Shown in pieces: positions 1-13,015 of a stretch of 64,000 nucleotides of DNA. The stretch covers positions 12,109,013 to 12,173,012 of the forward strand of contig WMCF01000014.1 of the NCBI GenBank assembly GCA_009792885.1. The letters run 5' to 3'. Source of the DNA: Eremophila alpestris peregrina. Lineage: Eukaryota > Chordata > Aves > Passeriformes > Alaudidae. Below the pieces are notes generated by a model that searched no databases, was not told the origin of the DNA, and saw only the letters and a list, made by a program, of their open reading frames with translations. The position numbers and the translations under genes were made by a program. Every line of letters starts with the position of its first letter. The first letter of the stretch is position 1.

Positions 1-735
1 GAATCACAGAATTTTTAGGTTCAAAGAGACTAAAGATAATAATAAGATGATTGATTTCAACTGTTAACCCAACACTGCCATTCATCACTAAACCATGTCC
101 CTAAGTGTCATATCCACATTTTTCTGAACGTTTCAAGGGACAGTGATGTCCATTTCATGGACAGCTTGCTCCAATGCCTGATCACCCTTTCCGCAAAGAA
201 ATCTTTCCTAATATCCAGTCTAAATCTCCACTGATGCAACTTAAGGCCACCTCTCATCCTGTTTCTTGCTACTTGGGAGATTAGACTGACCCCCACTGGC
301 TACACCTTCCTTTCAGGCAGGTGTAGAGAGCAATAACATCTCCCCTGAGCCTCCTTTCCTCCAGGCTAAACACCCCCAGCTCCCTCAGCTGCTCCTCATC
401 AGACTTGTGCCCCAGACCCTTCCCCAGCTCTGTTGCCCTTCTCTGGACACCCTCCAGCCCCTCAGTGTCTTCCTTGTGATGAGGAACATACAGCTGAACA
501 CAGGACTGGAGATGTGGCCTCCCCAGTGCTGAGTACAGGGGACAATCACTGCCCTGGTCCTGCTGGCCACACTATTGCTGACACAGACCAGGATGCCATT
601 GGCCTTTTGGCCACCGGGGCACTGCTGGCTCTTGTTCAGCCCCTCTTCCCCCAGCCTGTAGCATTTCCTGTGGTTGTTGTGACCCAAGTACAGCACCTGG
701 CCCTGAGTCTGGTTGAACCTCGTACAATTGTGCTG
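1..735 (-). mobile_element. CR1 LINE 3' fragment, minus strand
   Basis: The stretch begins with a GAATCACAGAAT-like end, the reverse complement of an avian CR1 3' terminus. It then runs through typical CR1 3' sequence in reverse: cttcccc/agctctgttgcccttctctgga-like segments around 420-450, and 'ttgttgtgacccaagt' with 'ttgaacctcgtacaatt' around 675-730. It is a 5'-truncated, diverged copy with internal deletions. The open frames across it carry no reverse-transcriptase motifs, so no protein product is expected. The window edge may cut it, although the visible left end looks close to the natural 3' terminus. Identification rests on recognising the family. Confidence 0.85.
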
Positions 736-3700
736 CATTCAAGGGTATTGTAAGCTGTGACAGACCAGAAGAAGTGGAAACTGATCTTGTAGGGCTGAGT
801 TTCTAACTCGGAATATATTCAATAGAATGGTGTCACTCTTCCTCTGGGATTGTTTGGTCACATTACCAGGGCAGTCTCCTCTCTTTCCCAATCTTGGCCA
901 GTACTTTCATACTGCCATCAACCCCTATCTTGGCCACCAAGGTAAGAACTTCCAGAAAATAGAGTCCAATTTGTTGACAGACCTGGACAGGAATGTAACA
1001 CCAGAGGGAACCTTCAGCTGCTAGTGCTTCCATGCTTCCATTAAGAACACCCTAGATAGAATTCTGTTGCTAGGGGAACCCCCAGCTGGTTGTACTCCAC
1101 AGGTGAAGAGCCCAGACAGATACCCAATGGTGTGCTAACTGGATAGGATGAATGTCAGGAGTGGTACATACAAAGACGCAGCAGAAGAAACTTGGCTCTT
1201 CCTCTGAGGAGCTCTATGAATATCAGTAGCTATTCTCCATAATTTGCAAGCCACATGGACTATTACTAGCTTTGACTATATTTGCAGGGTTGTTCATGAA
1301 GTGGGGGAATGGAGGCCTGTGTGAACCTCACAGGAAGTACAGTAGGAAGGGCATGAAAAGGGAACTCTATAGCCATGATGTATCATTTCAACCTGCTGAA
1401 ACTAACATACTAGCTTTAGTTAGGAGGACAGGCCACCCTATTGAAAAGGAATATGAAAATTTTGTTCAATAAATAAGCTGGAATTTCAAGGTTAGATTTG
1501 AAATCTTAGTTTCCTGTTGCTATTCATTCCAGAGAAATGCAGTTGATTTAGTAATTGGATTTTTTTCCACAAGTTAATCTTAGTCACATTGTAATTACTA
1601 ACAGTAATAATTAATAAAATAAATAAGTAGTTATAGTATTCAAATTTGAGGGGCTTGGATACTTTCTGTACCCATACATGCCCACACCACATAAAAATAA
1701 TTTTTTTATTTCAGTTAAAACAGTTCATAATATGAGCTCTCTCATGGCCAGGCCCCCTCATTGGGCAACTCTAGGGATGCAATAACACGTAATGGAAATG
1801 TGCTATTTTTCATTTCTTGTCCCAGTTTAAAGCCTGGAATAAACCTCATTCAAAAATAAAGAGAAATCTGAAATTGTTCCTATTTCGCAAATTCTCTCCA
1901 GCAATATTTTTTGTTTAAGACCACCTCACAAAACTTCAGACAGACCATGTGAAGTCAAACCTGACAGTTCTATGCTTGTTGCACTGTGCACAATTGTTCC
2001 AAATCACTAACAGCACATCTGACAAACTTCTGCATCCTGAAAAATATGTAGCAAATATAGTTTTAATAAAGCACCGTAAGAGATTTTGTGAACTGACACT
2101 ATTGTGTCTTCCATGAGAAAGGCAGATCCCACACTACTCTATAGGTGACCTGGGTCTCAAAAACTGAAAGCATCCCCACAATATGATAGGGAAGAGGCTT
2201 ATACAGGGTTCTTGGAACTGGTCAGTCAGCTTGCCATGGGAAGCATAGACAAGTCCTCAGCTCATCATCCTTTGTGGAGTTATGTTCTCTCTGTAAACAC
2301 TCCACTGAAGCTTCTTCCTCTATGCTATAACTCATCCCATAGGCTGCCTGAAAATACATTCTTTAGCCCTCCACCTTCTCGAATGGGTGCAAAGGGTTCG
2401 TGATAATCTAGCCCCACAAGAACCAATAATAACTTTCAACTTACCAGCACCTTAGTATCCTTTGGCTTCTAAACAAAAAAGGAGAGAAAAAATGGTTCAG
2501 AATAAGACAGTATGTTTGAATCCATTCCAGTTATCAGAAGCAAGAGCCATGAGGCCCCACTAATGCAAAACACTCCAAAGGTGAAGAGAAATTTCTAAGT
2601 TAGATACCTGTCACTGATATACCAAGGTAAGCATTTTGCAGAACTGAAAAGGAAAAGTGTGTCAAAGAGTGTTTATGAATTAATAGACAGTCAATAAACA
2701 GCTCCTAGCACATGAAAAAATTTCAATATAATGATTTTTTTTTTATTTTTATGCTGAGAGATTCTTTCCTTCTTGGATAAAGCACATTCTATACAGTCAG
2801 CTAAAGACTATGCTTCCCATATTTCCTTATCGAGTCACTGCCACCATCACAATATATGTCTAGCCCTGTTTGGGAAACTGGGAATTGTCTGCTTGTATTT
2901 CAAATGGATGAGGAAGGATAAAAAGCTTTGAACATGTCTCAGGCATGTTGGCCCACACTACTTCACCAAAAGAAGTCCTCCAAGTTCAAAACTGTCTGCC
3001 AAGGCTGCATACATGACATCTGCTATTTCAGTTCCTATGGGAGAGTGAAGATAAGATCCTTGTGGGTAAGGAATAATATTAGACAATCTCTAGCCAAAGA
3101 TTTCAGAGAATGCTTTAGCCTTTACTTTTTGGAAGTACTGAAAATGGCCCTGGTCCAGTAAAGCTCTAAAGAACATAATTTAAGCGCTTTGCTAGATTAG
3201 AACTGTAGCATGTGATGGAAGAGAACACAAATATCTGACTATTACAAACACTGAAAAAGGGAACTACAAGCACAGTTGAAGTTTAGTACTACAGTCAGTT
3301 TTTCCGGTGGCAATTCCCGTGTTCCCATGAATCTGCTCCCTTTCCCAGAAGAAAAATTAAGGATAAAGTGTGAGGGTATGGACCTAGTTTTTAAAAAAAC
3401 TCCTTGTGTTACTGCGTCTCTCTCTATAAATTTTCCTCTTAATGCTTTTAGTGATATTTTGTGCCCAATCATATTTTACCCTATGCATCTCCACATACAA
3501 CACCAGATAAAGTTCATCTGCAGATATGCCACAGGTGATGAGTTGTAGATCAGGAATGCTGAAGCAACAAAGAACCAGGATGAGCTCTGAGAGCCAATTC
3601 AGGTCTGATAGAGCTCATTAGCTAAGGCTGCAGCCCAGACCAGTGCCAGATTCACATCCATACAAGTATTTTCTTGTAGCATAGCATATGAATGCATCTT

Positions 3701-5040
3701 GTACAGCTTGCCCAATTATCCCTATGCTGTGCTCCCAGGAGAGCTAGGTAGCAAAGTCCAGATGGATTTGAGAGGCTTTGGGATGGAGTTAGGGCTATTA
3801 ACCCCAGACCGAACTCAGTCTGGGCTTTGATGGGGCATGGCAAAAATTCAGCCCAGACACAGGAGTGTATCTGAGCTCATCTCTGTGCTCTGTGGAGCAG
3901 AGCATGCAGGCTCTGTGTTTAGGCTGAATCAGTACCTCCCACTCAGCACCATGCAGCATCAGGCCCCTGTCTGGACACCTGCTGCACTGGGCTCCTCAGC
4001 ACTCCTGGTAACAGGAACACAGCTTAGACACACCCAAACACACATGGATCTGGTCCAGCAAGGCTTAATGCATTGATTCCATAGGGTAGGAAGGCTGCTG
4101 GAGTGTGTCCAGGTGCCTGCACTGTGCTAGGTGTTCAGAGTCACTCTGGCTCCTGAGGAACTGCTGATCAGCCACCATTGCAACACAGCTCTCATGAGAG
4201 TTTCCACAGGGCTCCCCTCCCTAGCATCACTTACACGAATTTGCTGTGCCTCATTTGTACAACACCCAGCTCTTCCAGCTGTCCTGAACCTAAGTGCAGC
4301 TCTCCAGGGAAATACATTATAGAAAGGTAAGATGTGAAGGTGTAAAGGACTGAACCTGAGACATGACAGCGTCTCAATACTGATGCAAAAGGAACCCCCA
4401 AATCAGCATGTGTTACTCCAAGTAAATCAGAATGGATACGCTATGATTGCATTATACACACACCATCTTTATAACAAGATGCCAGCATACCAGCCTGGCT
4501 TTTTCACATCTAAAGCATTTGGTTACAATGAGTTATAATTCGTTATAACAATGGTAATAAATTAAAAGCACAAAGGGGCAATTACAATCACATTAAAACA
4601 TTCTGTAATTTTGGAAAATTAATGTTTCACTAAGCCTTCATTTTTACAGATAAATTGAGTCAGAACTGTGCTGTTCCTACACTGTGGTAACTAGTATCAG
4701 TGTTAAGCTTTTTGGAACCATATGGAAAGCTATCAATTTTTTTCTTAAGTAGGATTCTCATCACTTTGTTTAATATCACTACAAATTACACAGGCTAATA
4801 TTTACAGATGGTTTCCTGTAGGAACTGTGAATCAACAAACTGCAAGGCAATAGGTAGTAACCATTCATTCTCAAAGGAAGTAGTGTGAGCTACCTGCCAG
4901 AGGGCTGTACAGAAAACCTGGGAAACTCTCTCACTCCTAATCCTTCATTTGACTCAGGGCCCCTTTGGGACTTAGGATAGTCTCACGGTGCAAATCTGCA
5001 GCAGTATCAAACCAGCGTGAGAAGTTCCTGAATCACATTT
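736..5040. other. Intergenic, no gene seen
   Basis: This is ordinary A+T-rich non-coding sequence. There are short A+T-rich patches (about 1590-1640 and 2735-2750). The open frames are all below 100 codons and lack recognisable motifs or splice structure. I recognised no repeat family, RNA gene or promoter here. Confidence 0.6.
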
Positions 5041-5078
5041 GAAAAAAAAAAAAAAGTGTATATATATATATATGTATA
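5041..5078. repeat. A-run plus (TA)n microsatellite
   Basis: A run of A (5042-5054) is followed by a short (TA)n stretch up to about 5078. It is simple-sequence DNA. Confidence 0.85.
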
Positions 5079-5789
5079 AAATCACATTATTGGCTTCAAA
5101 AGTCACAAAATGTTTTAATGTTCCGCTGTAGGTTTGTTTTATTTGTCTCTTGGTGATTCTGCTGCAAGTTTTAGTCAACTCAGACTTCAAAAGTTTTCTT
5201 TCGAACACAAAGCATATCTATTAGGTAAATAAAACAGGGTATTTGCAAAGTTTGACATCAGCCCTAGCTCTTTCGCAGAGACATTAAGCATTTTAAGTTT
5301 TTCAGATGAGCTTAGAAAGACTACAGCCTTTAAGCTTTCGAAACACTCTGTATCAAGATTTTCGTGAACTGGACCACAATACTGGGGTAAAAAATGTTTC
5401 ACGCCTGGGCAGCTAGAGAGAAAACAGTTTCCAGAAGTACTCAGCACACGGCAGTCCCGTGTGCCGTTTCCACGCAATCCTTCTCCCACCGTCCCAAAAA
5501 GGGTATCACACCATCACAGGCGTGCGGAGAGGAGCGTCAGAACGAAAAGTCCGACCAGAAGTCCGCACGGGAGAGGTTATAGGAATATTTTCTTCAGCTA
5601 TGTGGGGAAAAGAGAAGCACCTAGGGAGAATCCGGTAGAGAACAGCAAAAATCAGTAATTATATATATATGTGAATGTGGAATTTTTTTAGACCACACAA
5701 GCTTCGCGAGACCCCCACCCCCGGGGGTAGGTCTGGTCTCCCAGCTTTTCCCCATCACGTAGGGCACGGAGAAAATACCTGAGGGGGGG
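5079..5789. other. Shore of upstream CpG island, non-coding
   Basis: The sequence is mixed in composition and becomes CpG-richer to the right (scattered TTCG, CGTG and TCGC around 5200-5580). No coding exon is evident. On the minus strand a plausible splice donor (CAG followed by GTATTT) lies near 5776-5780, just inside the CpG island edge. This is only suggestive of a transcript leaving the island leftwards. Confidence 0.35.
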
Positions 5790-6285
5790 TGCGGGGGTAA
5801 AGGGTTGCAGGAGAAGGGGATGGGAAGAGCGGGGACGCGCGGCGGGGCGGGGGCGCGCCGGGCGCGCTCCCGCGGGCGGGCAGCTGGAAGTCATTGCCCG
5901 CGGATCGGCGTCCGCGTTGCCGCGGCGACCGCCCCGGCGGCGCCAGCTGGGCCGCAGTGTGAATGGGTGATGTCACGGGCCCGGCGCCGGCCAGTCTGGG
6001 CCGCCCGGGCCAAGGCAGCGGCCGGGAGGGGCGGAGGGAGCCGGGGGGTGGGAGCGGGAGGCGGCGGCAGCGCCGGGAATCTTCCCCCCCCCCGCCCCGC
6101 AGTCCGCACCCCGATTCCACGCGTGGGGCGGGCGCGCTGCCCGCATCCCTGCGGGTGTTGCCCCGCTTCCCCGAGCGCTGTCCCGGGCCCGCGGTGGGAA
6201 GGGCATTTCCACCGCCCGCTCCCGCTCGGCCCCCGCCGGCCGTGGGGGCCGGGTGCTGCGCTCGGTCCTTGCCAGCTCCCCATTG
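5790..6285. promoter_or_regulatory. Isolated CpG island, candidate promoter about 11 kb upstream of ID4
   Basis: There is an abrupt block of very high G+C with dense CpG, including repeated GGCGGGG, GCGCGC and CCGCGG. The flanks are ordinary A+T-rich DNA on both sides. It contains a CRE-like TGATGTCA at 5968-5975 and G-rich runs at 5783-5820. Isolated CpG islands usually mark promoters, so an unannotated long non-coding RNA or an alternative upstream first exon is possible. Open frames exist on both strands, the longest being an ATG-started 232-codon frame at 5963-6661 on +. High G+C suppresses stops, the frames overlap antisense, and no domain is visible, so I do not call a protein. No TATA box is obvious. 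Confidence 0.65.
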
Positions 6286-8495
6286 TTTGAATGGAGATGT
6301 CTCTGTTTCCATCCTCAATTCATTTGCAGGCACTTTAGAAAAGTTCTTTCCTGCAGGAATGAGGGGCTTTTCACTGCGCTCCAGCAAGGTTTACAATCCC
6401 TGCCAACGCTCACAAACTTACCACATTCAGCCTCGAAGTTTCCCACTGCTTTCAGCAGCAAGATTCCCACACTGCAGAATACCCGATTATATCGATAATT
6501 TGGCCAGTTTCAGTAAAATATCCCCTCAAATTCGCAGTGGAAGTTTACTCCGTGTCTGGTATTCTTCATTACTTTCTTCCCGCAGTTCTTCACGAGAGGA
6601 TACATTCTTAACGGTGTGTCTTAGGCCCACAGTGGGAAAATATGATTGTTCCTTAATGTAAGTTGTTTACATAGATCCACTCTTTACATTAGTTTCGGAG
6701 AGTTCAGGACAAAGACTCCTCAGCAAAAGCCAGGGTAGCTCTTTTTGCGACTCAGTAGGAGATGCAGGTTGGGTTTAAACATAAATTTCTCTCCTTATGG
6801 ACATTAAATTGTTGTAGAGTGCAGGGATTTTTTTCAGGGAATGAAATGGCCCCTCGACCATCAATCTGAAACTACAGCTCCTCCGTATTTTACCTCATCC
6901 TCATCACACAGCACCTCTAGCTGTGGGCCTCAGAGCCTGCATGCATAGGAGCTCTTCCAGGCTGTGGAGAGGGAGATGTGACATCAGGTACCCCTATCAG
7001 TGCAATCTTGGAGCAACTCAAATTACAGCTCTGTGTTCTGCTTCACTTAGCTTTTGCTGAGTAGCTGTTTGAGGCCAGGCAGGTGGGACCCTTGCAAATG
7101 CTTTTCACCGAAATTCTGCTTGTTTTAATTCTCCCGTTAATAAACTGGTTTGTGCATAAGTTCTAAGGGAACAAAAGGAGGTTGACTGCAAACCTTTAGG
7201 AATAATAACAAGCGCTTGCGGCCATACAGAAGCCTCGAAAGACAGCAGAAACCGGTGCTGAAATGTCACCTGTCAGCCTGCACACCCTTTATCTGAACCT
7301 TGCCGCAGCAAGGGCTCAGCCACCCGAAGGAGCAGGAGTGGCGGCAGGAGAGGGGACACGTGGGGAGCAGGAGTGTGGCGAGCAGGGAGGATGGGGAAGG
7401 GAACCATGCATCCCACCAGCAGCTCAGTCCTCACAGTGACAGTGGATTTTTGCACCCATTCAAGCAGCGCAGGTTTGTTCTGCAGGCAAGGTGAAGGCTA
7501 ATACCCTACAAAAGTCTGCATGCAAAGGGACCTTGCAGGCAGTGTCGCATATTAGGACCAAGGGCTTCATTTGTGGGTGTACAGCTGGGCATTGGGACAG
7601 GCAGGTACGAAGGACTCACTGTGCAAACAGCGGTTTATCAGAGGTTACTCAGTGCAACACACGCCGCAGGATCAAACACTCGTCTTTAGTTTGCTGAACA
7701 CCTTAAAAATTGGAGGGTGGCAAGTAAGCCGTCTTTATGTAACTATGATTTTAGTGCGAGGTTCAAGTTAATTCTTTCTGATTGTAACTGCTTGATATGA
7801 TTTTAAATCTGAAATGACCACTAATCTTAAAAATCTTACTGGGATTTTAACACTGAATGCTTTTGATGACTGCTTAAGGGAAATTAATCTGACAACAATA
7901 TCTGACAGTCAGCCGTCTCCATCAGGTAACTTTGCAGTAAAGGAAATAAATTCCAGCTGGTGGGGGAAGGGATAGAGTGTCCTGAGAAACTCACTCCTCT
8001 GCTCCCATTGATCATCACCTGCGCTGGACTTCATGCAGCAGTTTAATCCTATTCTCCCCCTCAAAGGTTTCAAGCCTCTGCAAGATCCTGACTGCTAGGA
8101 AACAAAGACTGGTATGTGGTTCCCTCAGAGGTCAGTCATTAACCTGCCCCAACAACAGTTTTAGGAAGATCAAGGCAACGAAGAAAAACTAAGAAAAAGC
8201 ACTTTCACTTTGGAATGAATTGTTCAAAATGCCCTTATGCATTGGGTTTTATTCCCTTTCAACTCCACAGTTTTTAGTTCCTGCACGTATTTACTTCTCA
8301 TCAGGAATAATGGCAAGATTTGCTCTCCCAGAGATTTGACCTTAAGTTTATTTTAGCCCAAACACTATAGATCATTCTATCAGTTATGAATGTACTCATG
8401 TGTACAGAGGAACTGGTAAGCCAGCTCAGTAATGCTACCTTGTTCTGGAGACTTACCCTTATAAATAAATTAGGGGCATATCTTTATGAAATACC
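6286..8495. other. Intergenic, no gene seen
   Basis: The sequence returns to ordinary composition. A stretch at about 7100-7290 keeps several CpGs (for example GCGCTTGCGG and CCTCGAAAG) and may be constrained, but no coding exon, RNA gene or known repeat was recognised. Confidence 0.5.
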
Positions 8496-8740
8496 AGAAA
8501 GAAATAGAAGAAAGAGAAAAGAAAAAGAAAAGAAAGGAAAGAGAAAAGGAAAAGAAAAGGAAAAGAAAAGAAAAGAAGAAAAGAAAAGAAAAGAAAAGAA
8601 AAGAAAAGAAAAGAAAAGAAAAGAAANNNNNNNNNNNNNNNNGAAAAGAAAAGAAAAGAAAAGAAAAGAAAAGAAAAGAAAAGAAAAGAAAAGAAAAGAA
8701 AAGAAAAGAAAAGAAAAGAAAAGAAAAGAAAAGAAAGAAG
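8496..8740. repeat. (GAAAA)n pentanucleotide satellite with assembly gap
   Basis: A nearly pure array of GAAAA units, with imperfect GAAAG/GAAGA units at its left end. It is interrupted by 16 N at 8627-8642. The long Lys/Glu-rich frames predicted across it are artefacts of the repeat. The true array length is unknown because of the gap. Confidence 0.97.
8627..8642. other. Assembly gap (16 N)
   Basis: Sixteen undetermined bases lie inside the GAAAA array. The gap probably reflects failure to resolve the repeat length rather than a missing gene. Confidence 0.98.
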
Positions 8741-11700
8741 TAAGAGATTGAAATTAAAGTCTAAAAAGCCACATTTTTTAAAGACAAAAGGACAGAAGCT
8801 AATATCAGAATTGGTTTCTCTGTGATTTGTATTTTCTGTGCCTGCATGTCTGTATGTGAGACAATATACTGGACTTGCAGTAGCCAGACTCTCAGTAAGA
8901 CATTTATTTCCATAAGTTATTGATGACCCTTTACCTCACAAGTGACAGGCCAAAGTAGAGCCACGAGCAACTTCTAAGAGATCATCAATAACAACTGAAA
9001 ATAAATGTTTTATCCAGTCCCTGCCCATTGTGTGTCCTCTTTATGCAATGCCAGTTAAGTTTCATCTGGTGTAGTTTTTTATGGGCTGTAACTACTTCAG
9101 CTCCTGTCTGAAGCAATGGAGGAAGGAGGGGGATGCGCACACACACATTTGGCTGCTCACATGCTTGGTGGAGTGACTCCACCTTTTGTGAGATGTGGAG
9201 GTAAAAGCATGCATCTCTCAACACATGAGGATGAAACAGTACCCTAAAGAGTGAAAGGAGAGACTGCCACCTTACTAAAACATTAAACACTATAGAGAAT
9301 CCTGATGCTGCAAGTGTAAGACAGTTCAGGAGAAAGAAGATACAGAGGGGACAAAGGAAAGAAGCTGAGATGCAAGGTTGTAAATAAATCATATCTCAAG
9401 CTATTAACAACACATAATATTCTAATAATGTATTTCTAATATTAATTCATACCGTACAATACTGCATGGAAGATTGATGTATTGTGTGTGTTAAGAAGTT
9501 CCTGGGGGCAAAAGAAAATTTTTTGTCTATAAAGAGTGTCTTATTCCCAGTGGGAAAAGTCTGCAATGGGCATGGGGTACAAAGCTGTGGGGACATGAAA
9601 TTTACTTCGAATAATAATCACTAACCACTAACCACAATGTCTTTTAATTAAAAATTTGTGCTTCAAATTTCCATTTTTCTTACTCTTTTGCATATGCATT
9701 TTCACGTTTTACAAAGTATTATTCTGAGAGCCAGTTCCCAGGCACTCAGTGTTCAGCAACTATTTCAAGAGGCTGGTCTGAAGTCAGCTAATGACTTTGC
9801 ATCCAGTTGTGAAACTTCTGCTCACTTGAGCAGTCCCTATATCCATATCCTTACTCGGGCAAATAAGCTCATTAACTTCAAGAAAAACTTTCTATATAAG
9901 CAAGGATTTGTGCTGCTTTTCAAGTTAATTTCCCCATTGAGGTAAATTAAGAGATTTGCTTGAATAAAATTTTATCAGTTCTTTAAAGTGTTGAAAGAGC
10001 ACGTTAGTGGAGTAAAAATTACAAAAAAAAATGTCATTAACACTTCAAGATAAATATGTGGAAACATACTGGTATTGAGGACAACTTGAAATAGTTACTT
10101 AGCATAAGCTGTGTGATTACCCAAAATATTCTTATATATGCACATCATTTAGCCTAAAGAAAACAAAGTGAAACTATAAGAAATTTGCATGTTGAAGCAT
10201 TTTTAACAGCAATTTTGAATATGTCTTTAAAATAATTTTGCTTCGTTTGTCCCCTGTACAAGAAGCAAAACCATGAAGAATTACTATACAATTACTCCAA
10301 AATGGAAAATAACATTCATTCCCATTTCTTCTAAGGGAACATTAGTAAGTCATATAAATAAATGTTAACTGTGAAGAATTGCACTTCATGGATCACTGTC
10401 CAATATTCTCCCTACATCCATCTTTCTTTTTTCTGCATCTCCAGCCATTTACAGTCTGCAATATATATCTTGATTAAAATGCACAGTGCTACACAGTGGT
10501 TTTTGTTAGACAATCCTGTTGCCCTAATAAATATATAAGGTCACTTTAGCATGTACTATTGCTGAAATTAAACTCATGATGTGACCCTGTCTGCCTCTAA
10601 AGGAGACATTACCTGACAATGGTTTTTTCATGCTCTCTAAACATGACATCCTGCAAGAGCAGTTTCTGTCAATAAAAGCTGAGGTCTCTTGTTTTCTTAA
10701 GCAACAACTTCCTCAGAAGCCACGCAGGCTATAAAGAATTATCACAGGAAGCAACCTGGTACAAATTAATACAAAACTCACCTTTTAAGCAGACTGCTTT
10801 TTCAAACACATTCAAGTACATAAGCAAATTAAACTGGTGCTATCATCCTATAACTATTTTCCTGCTATTCTAACATTTCTAGTGCAAGATGGCACAAAGG
10901 AATCAGGAAGAGCTTTTTGCTTCTGTTACCAAGACCTTGGTAGATCTCACGTGTTATGCCAACAGGAACTCTATAGCGGGTAAATAAATAGACAATAAGA
11001 TTACAAAGATTTCAGCAGGTATGGGAAGTACATAGTGTGGCTCATAAATAGCTGCAGTCAGGGAATTTGAAGATGCATTGAAAAGCTTTCTCTCCACAAA
11101 CACAACCACCAGACTTGAATTTCTAGTTCCTTCTAACTTCTGTTCCCAGTGGTGGCACCAATTTGACTTGAACCAAATCCAGCAAACGCTGTTTTCTATA
11201 GTGCATACATACTTGTCAGGCTGTCACTAGCATGAAACAAAATGCAGAGCTGGAAATTAGCATTTGCCAAGCAGGTTATGTCTGAAAGTGACACTGGCCC
11301 ATAAAAGTACTTTGAGAACCAACTGACTACAGTCACAGAGCACATCAGTGCATTCACATCAACACAGGGGAAGCAAAGGTCTCTCCATCCACCTTGGATG
11401 TTCTGGCACTCTGGGAAAGGTTGTCTTCACAGTCAGGGAAAAAGAGGTGATTTCTTCTTTTAATGTAAAACGTTTTTATTAAAGATTAAAAAAAAAACCT
11501 CTGAAGATTTTGAAGAATTCCTTAAAACATTCACAGAGAACAAATAACGAGCATATTAGTATTAGCTTTCAAAATGAAAAATGTTTTATTAGTGCAAAAT
11601 ATTGCTATTGAGGGTTTTTGTGGCACGAACTTAGATTGCTTTTGTTGATGAAGCTTTTCAGGTCCCCAGAAAATAAATACCAGTATCATTGGTGTCATGA

Positions 11701-12975
11701 TAACATATGCAGATGAGCATGTACCCATCTAGATACTTATTTAATTTAGGTCGATTTGTTCATTGTCCCTGTAGGCTACATTATTTGTGTGATTATAGAC
11801 CTCTCCATGTAAACTCATAACAAACACAAAAATAGTATGAGGTGGTATCATACCATCAGTTTTCAGGCAGATTGGCTAAGGATTTCTGTCTAGAAACAAA
11901 GGGCATGACATTACACATATATCTGATCTAAATCCACACAAAATAAAATTAAAGTTAAGACTCTAAATTCAATCTGTTACTATGTAACTCAGTTTAATGA
12001 AGCATTCCTCAGGAAGCTGCTCCAAATACTTCTAAATTATTTTCCCCTTCCCCAGAATAAGCACCTTGATTGCTTATATTTGGACCACACTGCAGAAGAT
12101 TGTCAACATGAGTTATCTTTCTTGCCACAAGCTTGCTTTAGTCAATGCAGAAATCTGACATTACCCAACAAACCCAGTGTTTCTGGTCACCTGAACACAG
12201 CAACCTTCTTAAATGACATTAGCCTTCAGCTAACATACAACCACCAGCAAATGCCAGGGCGCCTGTCAGTGACACACCAATGTTTTCTGCTGCTGCAGAC
12301 TCTCAAAGGGATGAGGTGGGTTTGAACATACAATATTAATCCCACAACACACCCATGCTGGAGACAGTACAGCAAGAAACTCTCATAGACATGAACCTCA
12401 TCACAGTATTTTTTTGGTTCTCTCCACTAACATAGGTAAAATATTTCTTTATGCATTTATTTCCACATTTGTGTAAAAAAGAGTGTATGTGACCATCAAG
12501 CCATGGAGAAGGGCTTTTTAAATTCTGTTCCTCATCTCTCTATAATCTCTGTTGTTATGTGATTTTCTTGTAGCATACAAACCTGAAGGGAAGAATAAAG
12601 TAGCGGGCAGGAGTATGCTCCAGTCACAAGATGGGTGCTCTCACCTGGAAAACTACATAAACATGCAAAAAAATTTCCCTTTTGCCTGTGAATAGCTATT
12701 GTGAGTAATCAACACCCATTTTTATTTTTACTTTATATTAAACTTCATGCAACGGGGCACTGAGAAATCAAAAGTCTTGACAATCTTTTAGGTTTTCTTC
12801 CTGAGAAGAAATTTCTGTAATGAACACAACCAGAAAATTTTTAAAAATCAGTAAATTTAGTATTTACTAAAGTAAAGTAAATTTAGTTAAGTGCATGAAT
12901 TGTATTTAGATTCTGGGTTTGAGGAATATAAGGACAACAGTACTGAAGATGGCTTATTTGAAGATGGTGTTATTT
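8741..12975. other. Intergenic, no gene seen
   Basis: A+T-rich non-coding DNA with only short open frames. Local homopolymers are present (for example A-runs near 10022 and 11489). No family-level repeat, splice-structured exon or RNA gene was recognised. Confidence 0.55.
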
Positions 12976-13015
12976 GGGATAATTCACCCAAAGTCACGTT
13001 TGGGTGAATTATCCC
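12976..13015. repeat. Perfect 17-bp inverted repeat (hairpin), 6-nt loop
   Basis: The left arm at 12976-12992 reads GGGATAATTCACCCAAA and the right arm at 12999-13015 is its exact reverse complement. The loop is GTCACG. Pairing stops immediately outside the arms. No U-run follows on either strand, so it does not resemble a transcription terminator. It is shorter than a typical pre-miRNA stem. Function is unknown. Confidence 0.95.

Noticed and set aside
433..753. 106- and 117-codon frames near the left edge
   Set aside because: They lie inside a CR1 3' end and are not part of its coding region.
8386..8751. Lys/Glu-rich open frames
   Set aside because: These are a direct translation of the GAAAA satellite and run across the N gap.
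12976..13015. Hairpin as a microRNA precursor or terminator
   Set aside because: The 17-bp stem with a 6-nt loop is shorter than a normal pre-miRNA and has no extended lower stem. There is no U-run, and intrinsic terminators are not expected in a vertebrate nuclear genome.
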